Assembly (NCBI GenBank): GCA_947579665.1
Contig: OX388351.1
Location: 56,304,939-56,368,938 of the forward strand
Source of the DNA: Sympetrum striolatum
Lineage: Eukaryota; Arthropoda; Insecta; Odonata; Libellulidae
Direction of reading: 5' to 3'
DNA: 64,000 nucleotides
The notes beneath the pieces were generated by a model. That model did not search any database and was not told the DNA's origin. It saw only the letters and a list, made by a program, of their open reading frames with translations. This document shows positions 1-11,090 of the stretch, piece by piece. Both the position numbers and the translations under genes were made by a program. Every line of letters starts with the position of its first letter. The stretch's first letter is position 1.

Positions 1-780
1 TCTTTGCATTTAGCTTAAAGTTCACCGATGCAGATCGTAAGATTATGTTTGACGAAATACTTCACTGCGATTCAGGAAATGAGAATTATTCAGCGATGGC
101 GATATGCTTTATCAGAAGAGAATTATGGTCCGAAGTATCAGAGGTCAATTACTCACTGGGGTCCTGATTACGTAAGAACGGGAGATAAGAATGTAAATTT
201 TTCATGAACTAATCTAACAAAAAAACTGGATGATTCATGAGCAAGATACAGTCTCGTTAGCATACCAAGAAACGTTGAGATATTAACACACTATCCTTTC
301 GGTTTGTTTTGTAACACTTTCGGTTTAGCACTTATTTTCAGGGCTTAGGATTTCATTTATGATCCCATATGGTTGGAATTAGAAGGAGTCTTGTGTATCA
401 TTCATCTACGGCCTAAATCTTGCAGTATTTAAATATTATCGAGATGTATACATGATGATGAGGATAATTCATGGAAGGAAAGGATAACGATCTTAAGTAG
501 ATTTTACATTTTGCTAAAACCGAGAATAATTCGTATCCACACAAAATTTTCTGGATCCACTTTCCCGCTCACTAAATCGCATTTATCATAATTTTATGGA
601 CAAAGTGGGTAGCAAACGTTGTATATTCCAGTTCATAGTTAAGTCATTTGTAATATGTTACAATAACACAAGTTCATATGTAAGAGCCGTCTGTATCTAT
701 GTTTGATGAAGGTGTTTGTATATTGTTTATTTGACTTGTTTGACTTATTGTACTAATTGAGCCTATTACTATTGTTAAGA
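1..780. other. AT-rich stretch, nothing recognised
   Basis: This stretch is AT-rich with frequent stops in every frame. I see no domain, no tRNA-like box and no clear repeat. It leads into a retroposon tail at 781. Confidence 0.5.
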
Positions 781-935
781 TGTTTACTGTCCACGGGAGG
801 TTTTGGAGGGGTTTCCTTCCCGTCCTTGGATGAATGCCGGACAAATTATAATGTTATATTACATATTCAACAGTTGCCACCTGATATTAATACCAACTTG
901 CAGCGTTTAGATTAAATAAATAAATAAATAAATAA
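781..935 (+). repeat. Retroposon 3' end, copy A, with (TAAA)n tail
   Basis: A block of about 70 bases beginning TTTACTGTCCACGGGAGG and containing CCTTCCCGTC and GCCGGACAAAT recurs, diverged, at 33160-33230 in the same orientation. Both copies are followed at a distance by a TAAATAAATAAA run, here at 911-935. A conserved block followed by a short tetranucleotide tail is typical of the 3' end of a non-LTR retrotransposon or a SINE that uses its machinery. No coding part remains, so the family is not assigned. Confidence 0.6.
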
Positions 936-2842
936 AAAGTGCAATCTACAATGCTAACTTATCACGACCGTCAGAATTTATGAATTTAGTACAATAAAGC
1001 CTTCTAAAGTTTCGTTTTCCTATTCAAAATTATATTTTAAATCATTATCATCCTGGCATCAATTTGATTTTGATTCACATTACGTATTTCTAATTTTATC
1101 CATAATATTCAATTGATGATGCACATATATCTATGCAAAAGATATCTCAGATATTCATCTTCGTGGGGGAACAGTTCGAAATGAATCAATTTTCTCAAAA
1201 ATCACTCCCCGGCTTCAAAAAGAATTATCTTTCTCTCACCATTTTCGTCTGATCGTTAAGTTGATGTTCAGCTATCAGTTTTCTCACGACAGAGCTCCTA
1301 CAATATCCACCTCGGAATTTTTGTAAGCGAGAAATGGAATGCCTCATTTATAAAACATTCATTTTAACGGTAGATAAGAAATTTTCCTCTCTAAATCTGC
1401 TTTCCCCTTCTTTTTCCTTCCCAAAAATTATTATGATTCCCGTTCGAGCTCCCCTCATTTCCTTTCTAAAATTAGGAAAGAAAACTAATGAAATGCTAAT
1501 GCATTCAAGGCTTCTTTGAAAGTTTGGGGAGCTATCTTTTTTCCTTGTTGCGGCAACCGGTGTCCTTCACAAGTAATTACATCTTAATAGAATCACTAAA
1601 ATTTGCAGCATGGTCTTATTGCTAGAAATATGCTTCAAGGGTTACCCTTTTCTTAAGAGAAAATGTTAAGAGTTTCAAAATGATACTAAATTGAAACGTT
1701 CTCTCCATTTAAGTTAAAACTTAATTGAAGTGCATTCATGACGGAATTCTTTTCCGATAAAGTTTTTTATTTGACCAGGAAGGGAAGAGAAACTCATAAG
1801 CCAAATTGAATGAAATTGGGTGTACTGTAAGATAGAGTCTTGTTAATTAAGGCCGTAAAAACTTTAAATGAAAAATAAAAGAAGCTCGCTGGAGGATGTG
1901 AGAAACATCAACTGTATGAAAATCCTTCAACTCAAGAAGTTACAGTCTGAAATTTACTCTAATAATTTCATGGAAATAGGAAAAGGTACATTCTGGGTTT
2001 GAGTAGAAATATACAGTAAACCCCTACATTTTTAAAGAAAGAAAATTTGTCAATTCCCAGAAATAAGAGTTTACATAGTGAAAAATATAAGGGTTTTAGG
2101 AGAAAACCAAATAGAAAAAGTCAATGGAACTCTTTGTATCTCTTCATTAAGAGGTTCGGTGGTTGTTTTCCCTGCCTTTAAAAACCTAGGTTTGAATGCC
2201 ATTCACGTCTTGGATTTCTCTAATACTATTTCTACACTCTGCCTGTAGTCATTTCCTTAATCCCTTTTTTAGGTATCGATTCCATTAACTTTTTCATTCC
2301 ATTTTACTCAAAATTTGGCTAAAATTCCATGTTTACCTGAATTCTACTGAATTAAGTTTCGGCAACGTTATCCCAGAGCCCTACTGTATCCTGGTAATAT
2401 ATTTAAGCAATAATATAAAATTATGTGCATTGTGATTTTGAAACGTTGTCTCAATTCTAACTCAAATCTTTCTCGTTGGATTGGAATTTTACCAATTTTA
2501 GACTGTCTCATTAAAATGTACTAGCCTGGACAAAATAATTTTTTAAGTGTTGAAATTTTTAATTAATTTTATTTTCCTTTTGACATTAGGTGCCCCGTGT
2601 TTCTGGGGTTATTTTTGCTTTCTTGTTTGAAGTTATTACCCCATGAAGTAAGGTTTTGATCTTCTACAGCCTTCAGTCGAGAAGTATTTTCCCCGGAAAA
2701 CTAATCTTATTTCTATATTTCGTTCTTTATTTAAACTCATTACCTGCATCAACATTAAATTTTACTTGGAGAATGATGTCCAACAACCTACCCTGCCTGA
2801 CCTTGAGTTAGAAAGAGCCAATTCATTAATTCTTGGACGTAG
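936..2842. other. AT-rich stretch, nothing recognised
   Basis: About 1.9 kb without a supported gene. The open frame at 1334-1519 is short, of low complexity and has no recognisable motif. I treat it as chance. Confidence 0.45.
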
Positions 2843-3019
2843 TATACCAGATATAGAAGTACGAAACCGGAATTTGTCTATGCATAGTGCTCGCTATCAG
2901 TTTAAAGACCTTAAGACCTCTTCTGCGCCATCTTTTCCCTTCTGACTGAACTGACAAAGTTTGTCAACAAGCAACGACCTAAGTTTCATACACCAGTATA
3001 TTTTTTTATAACCTCAAAC

Positions 3020-3271
3020 ATGTCGAGTTTTGTGTCTACGAACTATGATTTGCGGACAGCATTGGTTTTCTGCTATCATTTGAAGAAAACTGCTGCAGAA
3101 TCGCATAGAATGCTTGTCGAAGCATACGGTGAACATGCTCTTATCAAAACTCAGTGCTTCGAGCGGTTTAAAAAAATTAAAAGTGGTGATTTTGACGTGA
3201 GAAACGAGGACCGTGTGAAACCACCGAAAAAGTTTGAAGCCTTATTGGATGAAGACGATAATTTACGGTAA
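3020..3271 (+). pseudogene. Mariner transposase, N-terminal fragment
   Basis: The frame from the ATG at 3020 gives 83 residues matching the DNA-binding N-terminus of mariner transposases (the HTH_48-type helix-turn-helix region). It includes a CFERFKKIKSGDFDVRNEDR stretch followed by PPKKFEALLDED, equivalent to the usual W..RFK.GDFD..D..R.GRP..F....L..LLDED pattern. In intact family members the protein is about 340-350 residues; here the frame ends straight after LLDEDDN, where a 10-bp minisatellite begins (3257). The catalytic domain is absent. What remains could bind DNA at most; it is a fossil. Confidence 0.85.
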
Positions 3272-3316
3272 TTTACGATACTTTACGATAATTTACGATT
3301 ATTTACAATGCTTACG
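3257..3316. repeat. 10-bp minisatellite GATAATTTAC, six units
   Basis: Six near-identical 10-base units (GATAATTTAC, GGTAATTTAC, GATACTTTAC and so on) follow one another, the last one degraded. The first unit overlaps the last codons of the mariner fragment, so the repeat grew at the point where the transposase was lost. Confidence 0.8.
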
Positions 3317-3587
3317 ACAATTTTCAAATAACAAAAGTATAATTTTTGCAAAAACAATTCCGGTTTCATAATTTTACACCTGGTATACCCCAGAGGCATG
3401 GAGAACCTCTGTATTGAGATCATAGTGTCTATGGTCAATGATATAACAACGTAATAAGTTACAGTTAGCATTCTCATGAGGACCTTTTTTGTAGGCATCA
3501 CTGCAAGTGCCATAACTGTGCATCCATGTAAGGAAAAAGCATTTATAAATTGATTACAACACCACTGTAATTAATGTATCACCTTAA

Positions 3588-4012
3588 TAGATCTATTTTA
3601 TGATTTGGGGAGCAGCATACATCAATACGCTAAAATATTTAATTATTTTGCAGAAAAGAATTATCAGATATATTTGTTTAAAAAATAATTATGAACATTC
3701 ATTCCATTTATTTTTATCCTTGTGTATACTACCCTTGAGAAATTTGTTTTTATTTGAGGTATGAAAATTATTTTATATCATTAGCGGCAACATGCAGTCT
3801 ATTACTGATTATAAATTTAATATGAGAAAATGTAATGTTTTTTTAATTAAGCCAAATTTTACTTTTTTCGAGACATTTTTTGTTTATTTAGGGAAAAAAA
3901 TTTTAAATTTATTACCAAATGATATTAAAAATGCCAAGTGCGCAAAAATTTTTTTAAACTTTCTAAGTTTCGTTTTTTTTTAATGACGAAATTCGAAGTC
4001 TTTCTAAAGTTT
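3588..4012 (+). pseudogene. Non-LTR retrotransposon reverse transcriptase, C-terminal fragment (copy 1)
   Basis: From 3591 one frame reads IWGAAYINTLKYLIILQKR, then RIIRYICLKNNYEHSF and LPLRNLFLFEV. This matches the region after the polymerase core in CR1/Jockey-group reverse transcriptases (..YG...WG.......L..LQKR.IR...). That frame then breaks, and a second frame from about 3822 gives KKILNLLPNDIKNAKCAKIFLNFL, equivalent to the usual C-terminal ..WNSLP..IK...S...FK..L. At least one frameshift and several stops separate the two parts, and all upstream domains are missing. The second part is repeated, diverged, at 10122-10392. This is a 5'-truncated dead LINE; the exact clade is uncertain. 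Confidence 0.75.
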
Positions 4013-5168
4013 CACTTGTATATATCTAATAATAATAATGTCTATCCCATGCTACCGCTTTTGCATAAGGCAACGTACGTTGTTAGCTGTTCTACACCTT
4101 TCGATACCCCTTCGCGCCCAATGATACGGATTACGCCATTGCATAGTGTATCTTCCCACAAAAGAATTCTTCATTTCGGCTGAAGTCTTGAAGTCACATT
4201 GGTGAATGCGTTAAATTTTCCAATACTTCCGTTATCCATTTACCTAGGGTTTAGCGTTAGCATGGTGGCATCATATATTCATAAGGCTTTTACACACTCA
4301 GTCTATTGTACTCTATCTTTCCAGGACCTGTGAGACAAAAAATTTTCTTGGGAATCTGAAGGTTGTGTATTGAAAAGTATAGTTACGACTCAGTATGCCA
4401 AGTATTCTGATATTCATATATGAAGATTAAATAGCGAGGACTTTTTACTGGGAAAAACTTCCAATTCATACGAAGATATGCTTAAATGCATTACCTCTTG
4501 AGCTTGACGAAACTCCTACACTTACTTTGAAATAACTATTTTGAACCGAAATTGAGAGAATGTTAATTATAATCAGTTAGGGATACGCTTAGCGATATGT
4601 CTGCTACCAGGCTTAAACAGACGTCCCGCAGAGCTAAAGAGAAACTTAGTGGTTCTATTCCTGAAAGCCGCGGTGTTTACAGAAGGGAACTTAGCGAAGA
4701 AGTGCTGCACGATTTAAGCTTGTTTATCTAGCGTTTGGATAATTGAAGTTCTAAAGTTTGTTTGCGTTTGTGTGCCTCCATGTGGGGGTGCATCATGCTC
4801 AGCTCCATTTGATTAGTCTTGCGTCTGATTATACATCGTTATCATCACGTGATCCGATAAAAGAGAGGATTTCTTTTAAGTAACTCTCAAGCTTAAAGGA
4901 AAGTCTAAAATGTATAGCTGTATATTCATAGATGAGGTTTCATTAATGTTGCCAATTTTTTATTATCAGTTTAGAAGTGAAATATTGAGGAAACACAGCT
5001 TTATTTTGCTCTCGTATTTTCTATAAAAAACAAATTATTATTATTTTTATCTTGCTATTATTTTTATTGTACGCATACAGATATCTCAATTAAATGTGTT
5101 ATAATAAATTGACGACACAATACACATAAAAAGTTAAATAAGAATTAAATAATCAAATAAAACAATAA
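4013..5168. other. Mostly unrecognised stretch with one 44-codon open frame
   Basis: Apart from the short open frame at 4597-4731, described separately, I see only AT-rich sequence here. Confidence 0.4.
4597..4731 (+). CDS. Short open frame, 44 codons, unrecognised
   Basis: ATG at 4597 to TAG at 4729 gives a small, very basic, hydrophilic peptide (MSATRLKQTSRRAKEKLSGS, then more arginine, lysine and glutamate). The composition is unlike the hydrophobic chance frames around it: it has mixed charged residues and almost no phenylalanine or isoleucine runs. There is no recognised domain, no signal peptide and no nearby partner. It could be the worn end of an old transposon frame, a chance frame, or a micropeptide; the sequence alone does not decide. 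Confidence 0.12.
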   Translation: MSATRLKQTSRRAKEKLSGSIPESRGVYRRELSEEVLHDLSLFI

Positions 5169-5181
5169 AAAATACATGAGG
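5169..5181. repeat. Target-site duplication, left copy (13 bp)
   Basis: AAAATACATGAGG here is repeated exactly at 5327-5339. The two copies directly flank the SINE at 5182-5326. A 13-base perfect duplication starting with A-rich sequence is the signature of LINE-machinery retroposition. Confidence 0.8.
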
Positions 5182-5326
5182 AAAGGGTTGAGGTGACTTT
5201 GCACATAAGGGTGTGCACCCAGCAAAAATCCCAAGGAAAAACGGACTTGAAAAAAGTCTGACAGGGCCGGGAATCGAACCCGGGAACCCAGCTAGTCAGA
5301 CTTTTTACAAGTCCGTTTTTCCTTGG
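5182..5326 (-). mobile_element. tRNA-derived SINE with hairpin core and 13-bp target duplications
   Basis: On the minus strand the core at 5263-5294 has a perfect tRNA T-arm: stem CCGGG, loop TTCGATT, stem CCCGG, which is also an RNA polymerase III B box. It is enclosed by 32-base arms at 5231-5262 and 5295-5326 that are inverted copies of each other with one mismatch. The element is bounded by an exact 13-base direct repeat (5169-5181 and 5327-5339). The B box followed by GTCAGACTTTTT recurs in the SINE at 26761-26871. The A box and the 5' part of the tRNA are missing, so the copy is 5'-truncated and rearranged; the inverted arm could come from twin priming during retroposition. Confidence 0.75.
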
Positions 5327-5339
5327 AAAATACATGAGG
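5327..5339. repeat. Target-site duplication, right copy (13 bp)
   Basis: Exact copy of the 13 bases at 5169-5181, on the other side of the SINE. Confidence 0.8.
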
Positions 5340-6520
5340 TTAGAATTGTACACCAAAATATAATACGCCTTTCTCCTTATAGAGTATAGCAATCCGCAGA
5401 AAAAGTCAATAGAATTGGACAGTTTCTTTACTTTTCTGCTTACTCTGGGAATAGGAGAAAACTCTTGAGCGTTTTTCTCGGAGAAGGGCACCGTCAGTAG
5501 ATATCCATTGCTGGTTCTGCGGGATAGTACAGCCATTTAAGTCCAGTTAAAGAACAAGAATCGATATCACCTTTGAAATCCTTGTGTACAAAGGATATGC
5601 CTATGACTTTGCGTCTTGCCCACAGTTGTTAGGTACCGAAAAATTTACAGAGGGACAGATAATCATTTCCTCGTTATTCGATGCCGACACTATTGTGTAG
5701 CCATTTAACAAATATTTTCTAGACTCTTTTAACACTTCAGAACTTTTCAATACATCAAAACTGATTGACAGCTTATTTACTATTCTATAAGAGAGTGTCT
5801 GAATTTAATTTATTTCTCTAAGTTAAATTTTACTTGAACCAAATAGGGTAATGACCGTACAGCATTCATTTATTTACTACGGTAGTATGCAGAAAATTTC
5901 ACATATTTAGCTATATCTGACTAATATTTTCGATTTCGATGAAGATTTTCGAATCCATTAATATATAATTGGAAACGGCCTACTTAAAAAACTTAAACTT
6001 CGATAACGTATGAAGATAATATACCCCTTTAAAAATGCATTTGTTTTATTCTGAGAGGTTATTTTTCTTGTACTAGTTTGAGAATTTACGGCTGTCCATT
6101 GCTTACAAATTTTATTCTCAATATATTTCCACCAACATGAACATACGAGCAACTCTTTACATGGATGCAGGACTAGCAACCCTGAAGTCACGGGTCCAAA
6201 TGTCTTTTAATACATGGATACTTGTACTGTAAAATAAAGTGTAACTTTAATTGTTTTTTCAGAGACGAAAATCACACTGATAAACTGGTAATTATAATAA
6301 CTAGCAAAGCGATTGAATGTTTCGGAGAAGTTGTTTTTATAATCTTACAATTTGGTTTATAGAAACTGAAATTGGAAACAGACTTTACTAGAAATCTTTT
6401 ATGAGCTGCCTGACACATATTATGTATTTTTCCGATATATCGAAACACAATAAAGATCAGGCATGGCATATATCAATACCAAACGTTAGATTGTTGAGGA
6501 AAAGTTGTTATGGTCACAAC
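5340..6520. other. AT-rich stretch, nothing recognised
   Basis: No supported gene. The minus-strand frame overlapping 5153-5536 is only the SINE read through; the frames around 5958-6469 are short and AT-driven. Confidence 0.45.
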
Positions 6521-7380
6521 TCAGTGAGTCAGGAGCTCTTGGCATGGGCGGGGGCAGTCCTTCGCTTTCTTATTGCACGAGATAAATCTGGAAATTCCTC
6601 GGATAGGATCGTAGCAGGTGTTTGCCATAATCCTAAATATCATTGACAGTCTCGCGTAAACAGCGGGGAGAGGTCGCGGCGGTGTTGCGTGAATGGACGT
6701 CACTCGATGACGAGGGTCGTGTGGCGTGTCCTCGGGTCGTTTCGCCCTCCTCTTTGGAATTCATGTATTCGGAGGGCACGCCCGGAAACGGGTCAGGTGT
6801 AAGAATGGGTTACGGGAAGCGTGGGAGTGTATCGCCCCGTGGTCGACTGTGTGCGTTGCGGTTGGATTCCGGATTGGTCGGGGAGACACTTACCGCCTTG
6901 GGATTAGGGCAGGAGTGCTGACATGTTGGGAGGATGGAATCCGTCACCGAATTGGCGTAAAATTACAGCGAAGTGGTTTAAGGGCCCACTTTTTACTCAG
7001 GGTCCCTTTTTCGACTCAGGAGGAACGCTCCCGCGATCTTATTTCGGGCCGTATTGTGTGCATGGTTCTGGTTTGCCTCGGGGTCGTAAACGGAGCACAT
7101 AAAAGAAAATTTCGCCTTCCTTCGAGTGCCGCGGGAGAGTAAGGAATCGGAGAGCGGGAGGGGTTTTAAAAAGCACTTCTCCCGACTGAGACGTCTTTTA
7201 TTTTCCTTTGCCGAACATTCCTGACTCTGTCCAGTTGAGAGCAGATCGCGTCGATAAATCCTTCCAGGTCGATTTAAAATGTGGGGATGCCCGTAACGCC
7301 CCAGTGTGGGGGGAGGAGGAGCGGTACGGGGAAGATTCACAGCATTCAACGGAACGTATTTGAACTCTATTTGGGTGCAC
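6521..7380. promoter_or_regulatory. GC-rich island 1
   Basis: About 850 bases that are clearly richer in G, C and CpG than the flanks, with G-rich plus-strand sequence from 6660 to 6960. Overlapping open frames occur on both strands, as expected from low AT content, but none shows a recognisable domain or clean splice sites. Candidate regulatory DNA or an unrecognised exon; the function is not shown. Confidence 0.35.
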
Positions 7381-7569
7381 ATACAACAATTCACCTTCCT
7401 GGTGAAGATATTATGGTTGCTTTATACTTAGAGAAATAGAATGTCGAGTAACTATGTTTTCGTTGTTTTGTTGAAAGTGCTTCAACAGCTTAAGTCACTT
7501 TTTGCCAAAGTTTACAAAAACGCTGTACACATGACTGTTTATTTATATTATTTATTTAGTTTATTAAAT

Positions 7570-7765
7570 TTATTTTATTTATTTTATTTATATTATTTAT
7601 TTTATTTATTTTATTCATTTTATTTATTTTATTTATTTTATTTATTTTATTTATTTTATTTATTTTATTTATTTTATTTATTTTATTTATTTTATTTATT
7701 TTATTTATTTTATTTATTTTATTTATTTTATTTATTTTATTTTATTTATTTTATTTTTTATTTAT
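7570..7765. repeat. 9-bp minisatellite (TTTATTTTA)n
   Basis: About 20 copies of a 9-base unit TTTATTTTA, with edges decaying into irregular TTTA/TTTAT repeats. Because the unit is a multiple of three, one frame stays open as repeated Leu-Phe-Tyr (118 codons from 7441), but there is no reason to think it is translated. Confidence 0.95.
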
Positions 7766-7799
7766 TTCATTTATTGTATTTATTAAAATTAATATAATA

Positions 7800-9657
7800 A
7801 TTTATAAATTTATATATAGCAACTATATTATTTATTAATTAATTAATTTTATTTGTTTATTTAATTTGTGGTAGTGGGTAGTATGTTGTTAGTGATAAAA
7901 CATAATCAGTAGGGTATCTGGAATGTATAAGGATTATTTAATAAAAGTGTGTTTAAGATGTTGATGGTTTAGTCCTTCACTTGGTATGCTATAGTAGGTT
8001 TCACTGTATGCCAGAACATCAAAATTACGGAGCAATAAAAATTGTTCATAGGTCAACTGAGGATGATGCAATGATGGTACTACTATTGGACTGTAAGTCT
8101 GATTGTGATGTTGTATAAATTGAAATGGTTAACACCCACTATTTTCCTATATTAAGTATTACATCTTTGATTACCTTTCATTAACTCCGTTGAATACAGT
8201 AGAATGAATTTTATTGCATGCGATAGGCATGTAAGAAATATATTTAGGAATAGCTTGGTGGCAATATAAGTCGACGTGGCCAATATAAGGGCTTTAGCAC
8301 AAAACACTCTGAAAGGTAGTACTAGAAAACTGTTATATAATAAATACACCTTCTTCATTGGGCTATTTTTTCCAAAAAAGGAAGAAATTCTAGTAAATGA
8401 AGCTCAATTAGGTGAATGGAACATCTATGAAAAGGGACTTACGTAATGTTCAAATATGAATATTATTTGAAAAAAAATATGGAATCATCGGAATCAAAAT
8501 TCCAACAGATGAGAAAGATAATCAAAATTCCGAAAGATGAGAAAGAAATTGTAGCAACAAATGAAATTGCTATCTTGGGCACCCTATAAATAAATAGCTT
8601 AAAGGATCATTAAGTGCTGTGGTATAAATTTACACACATAATACGTATCTCTCTGCAAAGAAGGGAAACTAAGCTCAATAAAGATTTTCCCGTTAGAGAT
8701 AGCAATAATATTCTATCGTTGTTTGCCGAGGTCAGATATTGAGTTTCATACATGAAGCAGAAAGAGAAAACAAGGAAGTAATGCCGCTTTTTCCTTAAGC
8801 GAACTTCCTCAACAAAACACTCCGAAAGATCTAACTTAAGATGTCTTGAGAGAGAATTTTAGCGGAGACTTCAGAAACATAATTTGTTAGTTTGGTATCC
8901 ATACGGAGAGTTGTATTATCAATGAACTTAAGAGAGGGAGGAAGCTAAACGAATTTTTGCAAGTAATATTTTTAATAAGATAAAACAGATACTGTGTTTG
9001 TATATTAAAACACTGATATTAAGTTTTCCAAATCCAAGAGATTGGAGTCGATAAATGCTTTTATAACATTCGTTTGCTACCTTATGTATTCTGTTTTTAA
9101 TAAATTTCCGGATATAGTTATAAAGGATATTAATTATAGGATATAATTATAAAGCGTTTCGGAATTTACTCTGGAACATATGAATGGCTTACTTAGTAAA
9201 AGGAAATTCTTCTCGCGTTAGCTCGGAGTCAATTCTAAGTTATATTTTTTATGCTACGTGTTCTGTTAATGTCTGTCTCAAAAATGAAAAATACCTTATA
9301 TTGGCTTATTCACCATGAAAAAGGTTCTCTTTTAGTTATGAGATCTATGGAGATTGAACTGAGAAATAAATAAATAATAAAATAATGGAGGAATGCTTAG
9401 TTATGAGAAAAACTAGAATAAAGAATTTCCAAAGATTCGTAATTTAATTTTCTACACCTTTCCAAATTTCGGAAATTCTGCAAATATGTGAGTCTTTAAA
9501 ACTCAGTAAACAAGTTTTGGTTGCTGTGTATTAATGAATCGTATAAAATATAAATATTTATGTAAAATTCTCTTAACTTAAACAAGTTTTTGCTGCTTTA
9601 TCTGCGCATGTAACCGTTCAAAAATATATCAGAATTCCGAGAAGACCAGCACTGTCT
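7800..9657. other. AT-rich stretch, only a small tandem duplication seen
   Basis: The one structure I can point to is a 28-base direct duplication at 8493-8548 (ATCAAAATTCC, then AGATGAGAAAGA, in each half). The rest shows no domain, box or repeat that I can identify. Confidence 0.45.
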
Positions 9658-9760
9658 TTATATAGTTGAAAGTGTTCCCACAGTTAAGGTCATTTCGTAA
9701 ATGAACTCCCTCCGGGAGTCGAACCCGAGACCGATTTCATCAAAGCCAAATACGATTTCC
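9658..9760 (-). mobile_element. tRNA-derived SINE remnant
   Basis: On the minus strand there is GGTCTCGGGTTCGACTCCCGG, at about 9715-9735, a strong B box within a T-arm-like stem (CGGG, TTCGACT, CCCG). The upstream part that should hold the D arm and A box is degraded, and no cloverleaf can be drawn, so this is not a tRNA gene. No target duplication was found. Confidence 0.5.
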
Positions 9761-10121
9761 TCTTGGATATCCGGGAGCTCTAAGTCAGCTTTTTTGATTG
9801 ATTTGAAAGATGGATCTTTGAATGCTACACACATTTTCGTAAGTTTTGAAGCTTCTGAATATACGTCATGGAGATCTTTGAAAATTCTCGTCACCGGAAC
9901 AAGTTGTGGTTACCTTAACATACGATAAACTTTCATTCATGAGTTTTCTACCATTCGGTAAGTTCATGCGCAATCGAAAATCCCTATTGAGCGCCATCTC
10001 CTTCATTTCCTTATAGTTAACCCCACTCCTTATGTCATCCAACATCTTCTGTTTCTGTCTTCCCCTTTGTTTTTACCCTTAGTCTTTCCCTAACGTTAAC
10101 TTTAAGCACTATTTTAGTACT
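9761..10121. other. Nothing recognised
   Basis: Ordinary AT-rich sequence between the SINE and the second LINE fragment. Confidence 0.4.
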
Positions 10122-10392
10122 GAAATTATTTAAGGTATTAGAATTATTTTATATCATGAGTGGCAACATGCCATCTATTACTGAATCCAAATTTAATTTG
10201 AGAAAAGAAATGTTTTTTAATGAAGCCAAATTTTACTTTTTTCAAGGAATGTTTATTAAGGGCCACTTTAAAAAAAAATTTTCCAAATTATATTAAAAGT
10301 GCGAAGTGCACAAACAATTTTTTTAGACTTACTAAGTTTTTTTTTTTTAAATGAGGAAATTCCAAGTCTTTCTTAAGTTCCACTAGTTACTT
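10122..10392 (+). pseudogene. Non-LTR retrotransposon C-terminal fragment (copy 2)
   Basis: This block aligns along its whole length with 3755-4012. Both contain ATTATTTTATATCAT, GGCAACATGC, TCTATTACTGA, GCCAAATTTTACTTTTTTC and AAGTCTTTCT in the same order and orientation. It carries only the last part of the LINE frame, with indels and homopolymer runs, and is inactive. The two copies are related by family membership, not by a recent local duplication, since they differ at many positions. Confidence 0.75.
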
Positions 10393-10689
10393 TTCCTTAA
10401 AGTTTATTATAAATGTTTGTTTTACGTTCACTTCATTATTTTGTATTTTAATATATCAAATTACAAACTTTATGATTTCAGTTAACTCTCTTTTTCCTTG
10501 CCACGAATGAGTGCACTCTTTTTGTACGATGGTTGTCTCCACACAGGTACCTTTTGAGGCAGCCTAACGCTTTCTTAAGCATTTTTTTTTGTAAAATGTT
10601 TTGTATCTTTCATCTGTCCATTTCATTCGACAGTATACCAAAATGTAGATAAAATGAACTATTTTGATTGCTTTCAAGGATAGAACTTT

Positions 10690-11090
10690 CAACGTTACCC
10701 CAAACCGAGACCACGTTTTTCCCGTATTTTCGGACGGCACATCTGTTTTCGTCACCATGACTCTATTCCTTTATCCAAAATCATTCGGCAGCGCTTCTCC
10801 GGCCGCTTTGAAGTCCACCGGAACGTGCAATGGTTTGATGGACGTAAACGCATCGTCCGCTGTCGATCACCGCGGTTCTTTCGCCCTCGATTAGTGAGGA
10901 AAACATCGCCAGACATCTCGTCATGTGGGAAGATGGTCTTGTGCTCACCTTTTGACCTGACGTCAACTCGCCTCCGGCGACCTTTGCTCTCATTAAATCC
11001 CTATGGACGCGGGTGCCACGTCGACATCAAAGTATCGCCGTGATTTTTATCCCGCGAGATTTCGTAGACAAAATGAAAAGCTCTAGACTC
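10690..11090. promoter_or_regulatory. GC-rich island 2, with a CRE site
   Basis: About 400 bases rich in CpG, with open frames on both strands and no recognised domain. It contains a perfect TGACGTCA at 10958-10965, the binding palindrome of CREB/ATF-type bZIP factors, just after a TTTGACC half-site typical of nuclear receptors. Candidate enhancer or promoter. Confidence 0.35.
10958..10965. promoter_or_regulatory. CRE palindrome TGACGTCA
   Basis: Perfect 8-base CREB/ATF consensus within GC-rich island 2. The same 8-mer occurs at 31926-31933 and 57153-57160, also in GC-rich sequence. Confidence 0.4.

Larger units (their letters stand above)
2845..3385 (+). mobile_element. Internally deleted mariner element with both terminal inverted repeats
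   Basis: The left end TATACCAG at 2843 and the right end at 3387, read in reverse complement, share about 27 of 32 positions, including GAAACCGGAATT. The TA dinucleotides at 2843-2844 and 3386-3387 fit the TA target duplication of the Tc1/mariner superfamily. Between them lies the first part of a mariner transposase (3020-3256). A typical full mariner is about 1.3 kb; this copy is about 541 bases, so most of the transposase, including the catalytic D,D34D residues, is gone. It is non-autonomous and could only have moved in trans. Confidence 0.85.

Noticed and set aside
5263..5294. tRNA gene on the minus strand
   Set aside because: Only the T-arm is present. There is no D arm, anticodon arm or acceptor stem, and the sequence sits inside a hairpin flanked by target duplications.
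6643..7142. Arginine- and glycine-rich proteins in GC-rich island 1
   Set aside because: Overlapping plus frames and an equally long minus frame; composition follows base content only.
7441..7797. 118-codon frame of repeated Leu-Phe-Tyr
   Set aside because: It is the 9-bp minisatellite read in frame; the unit length keeps any frame open.
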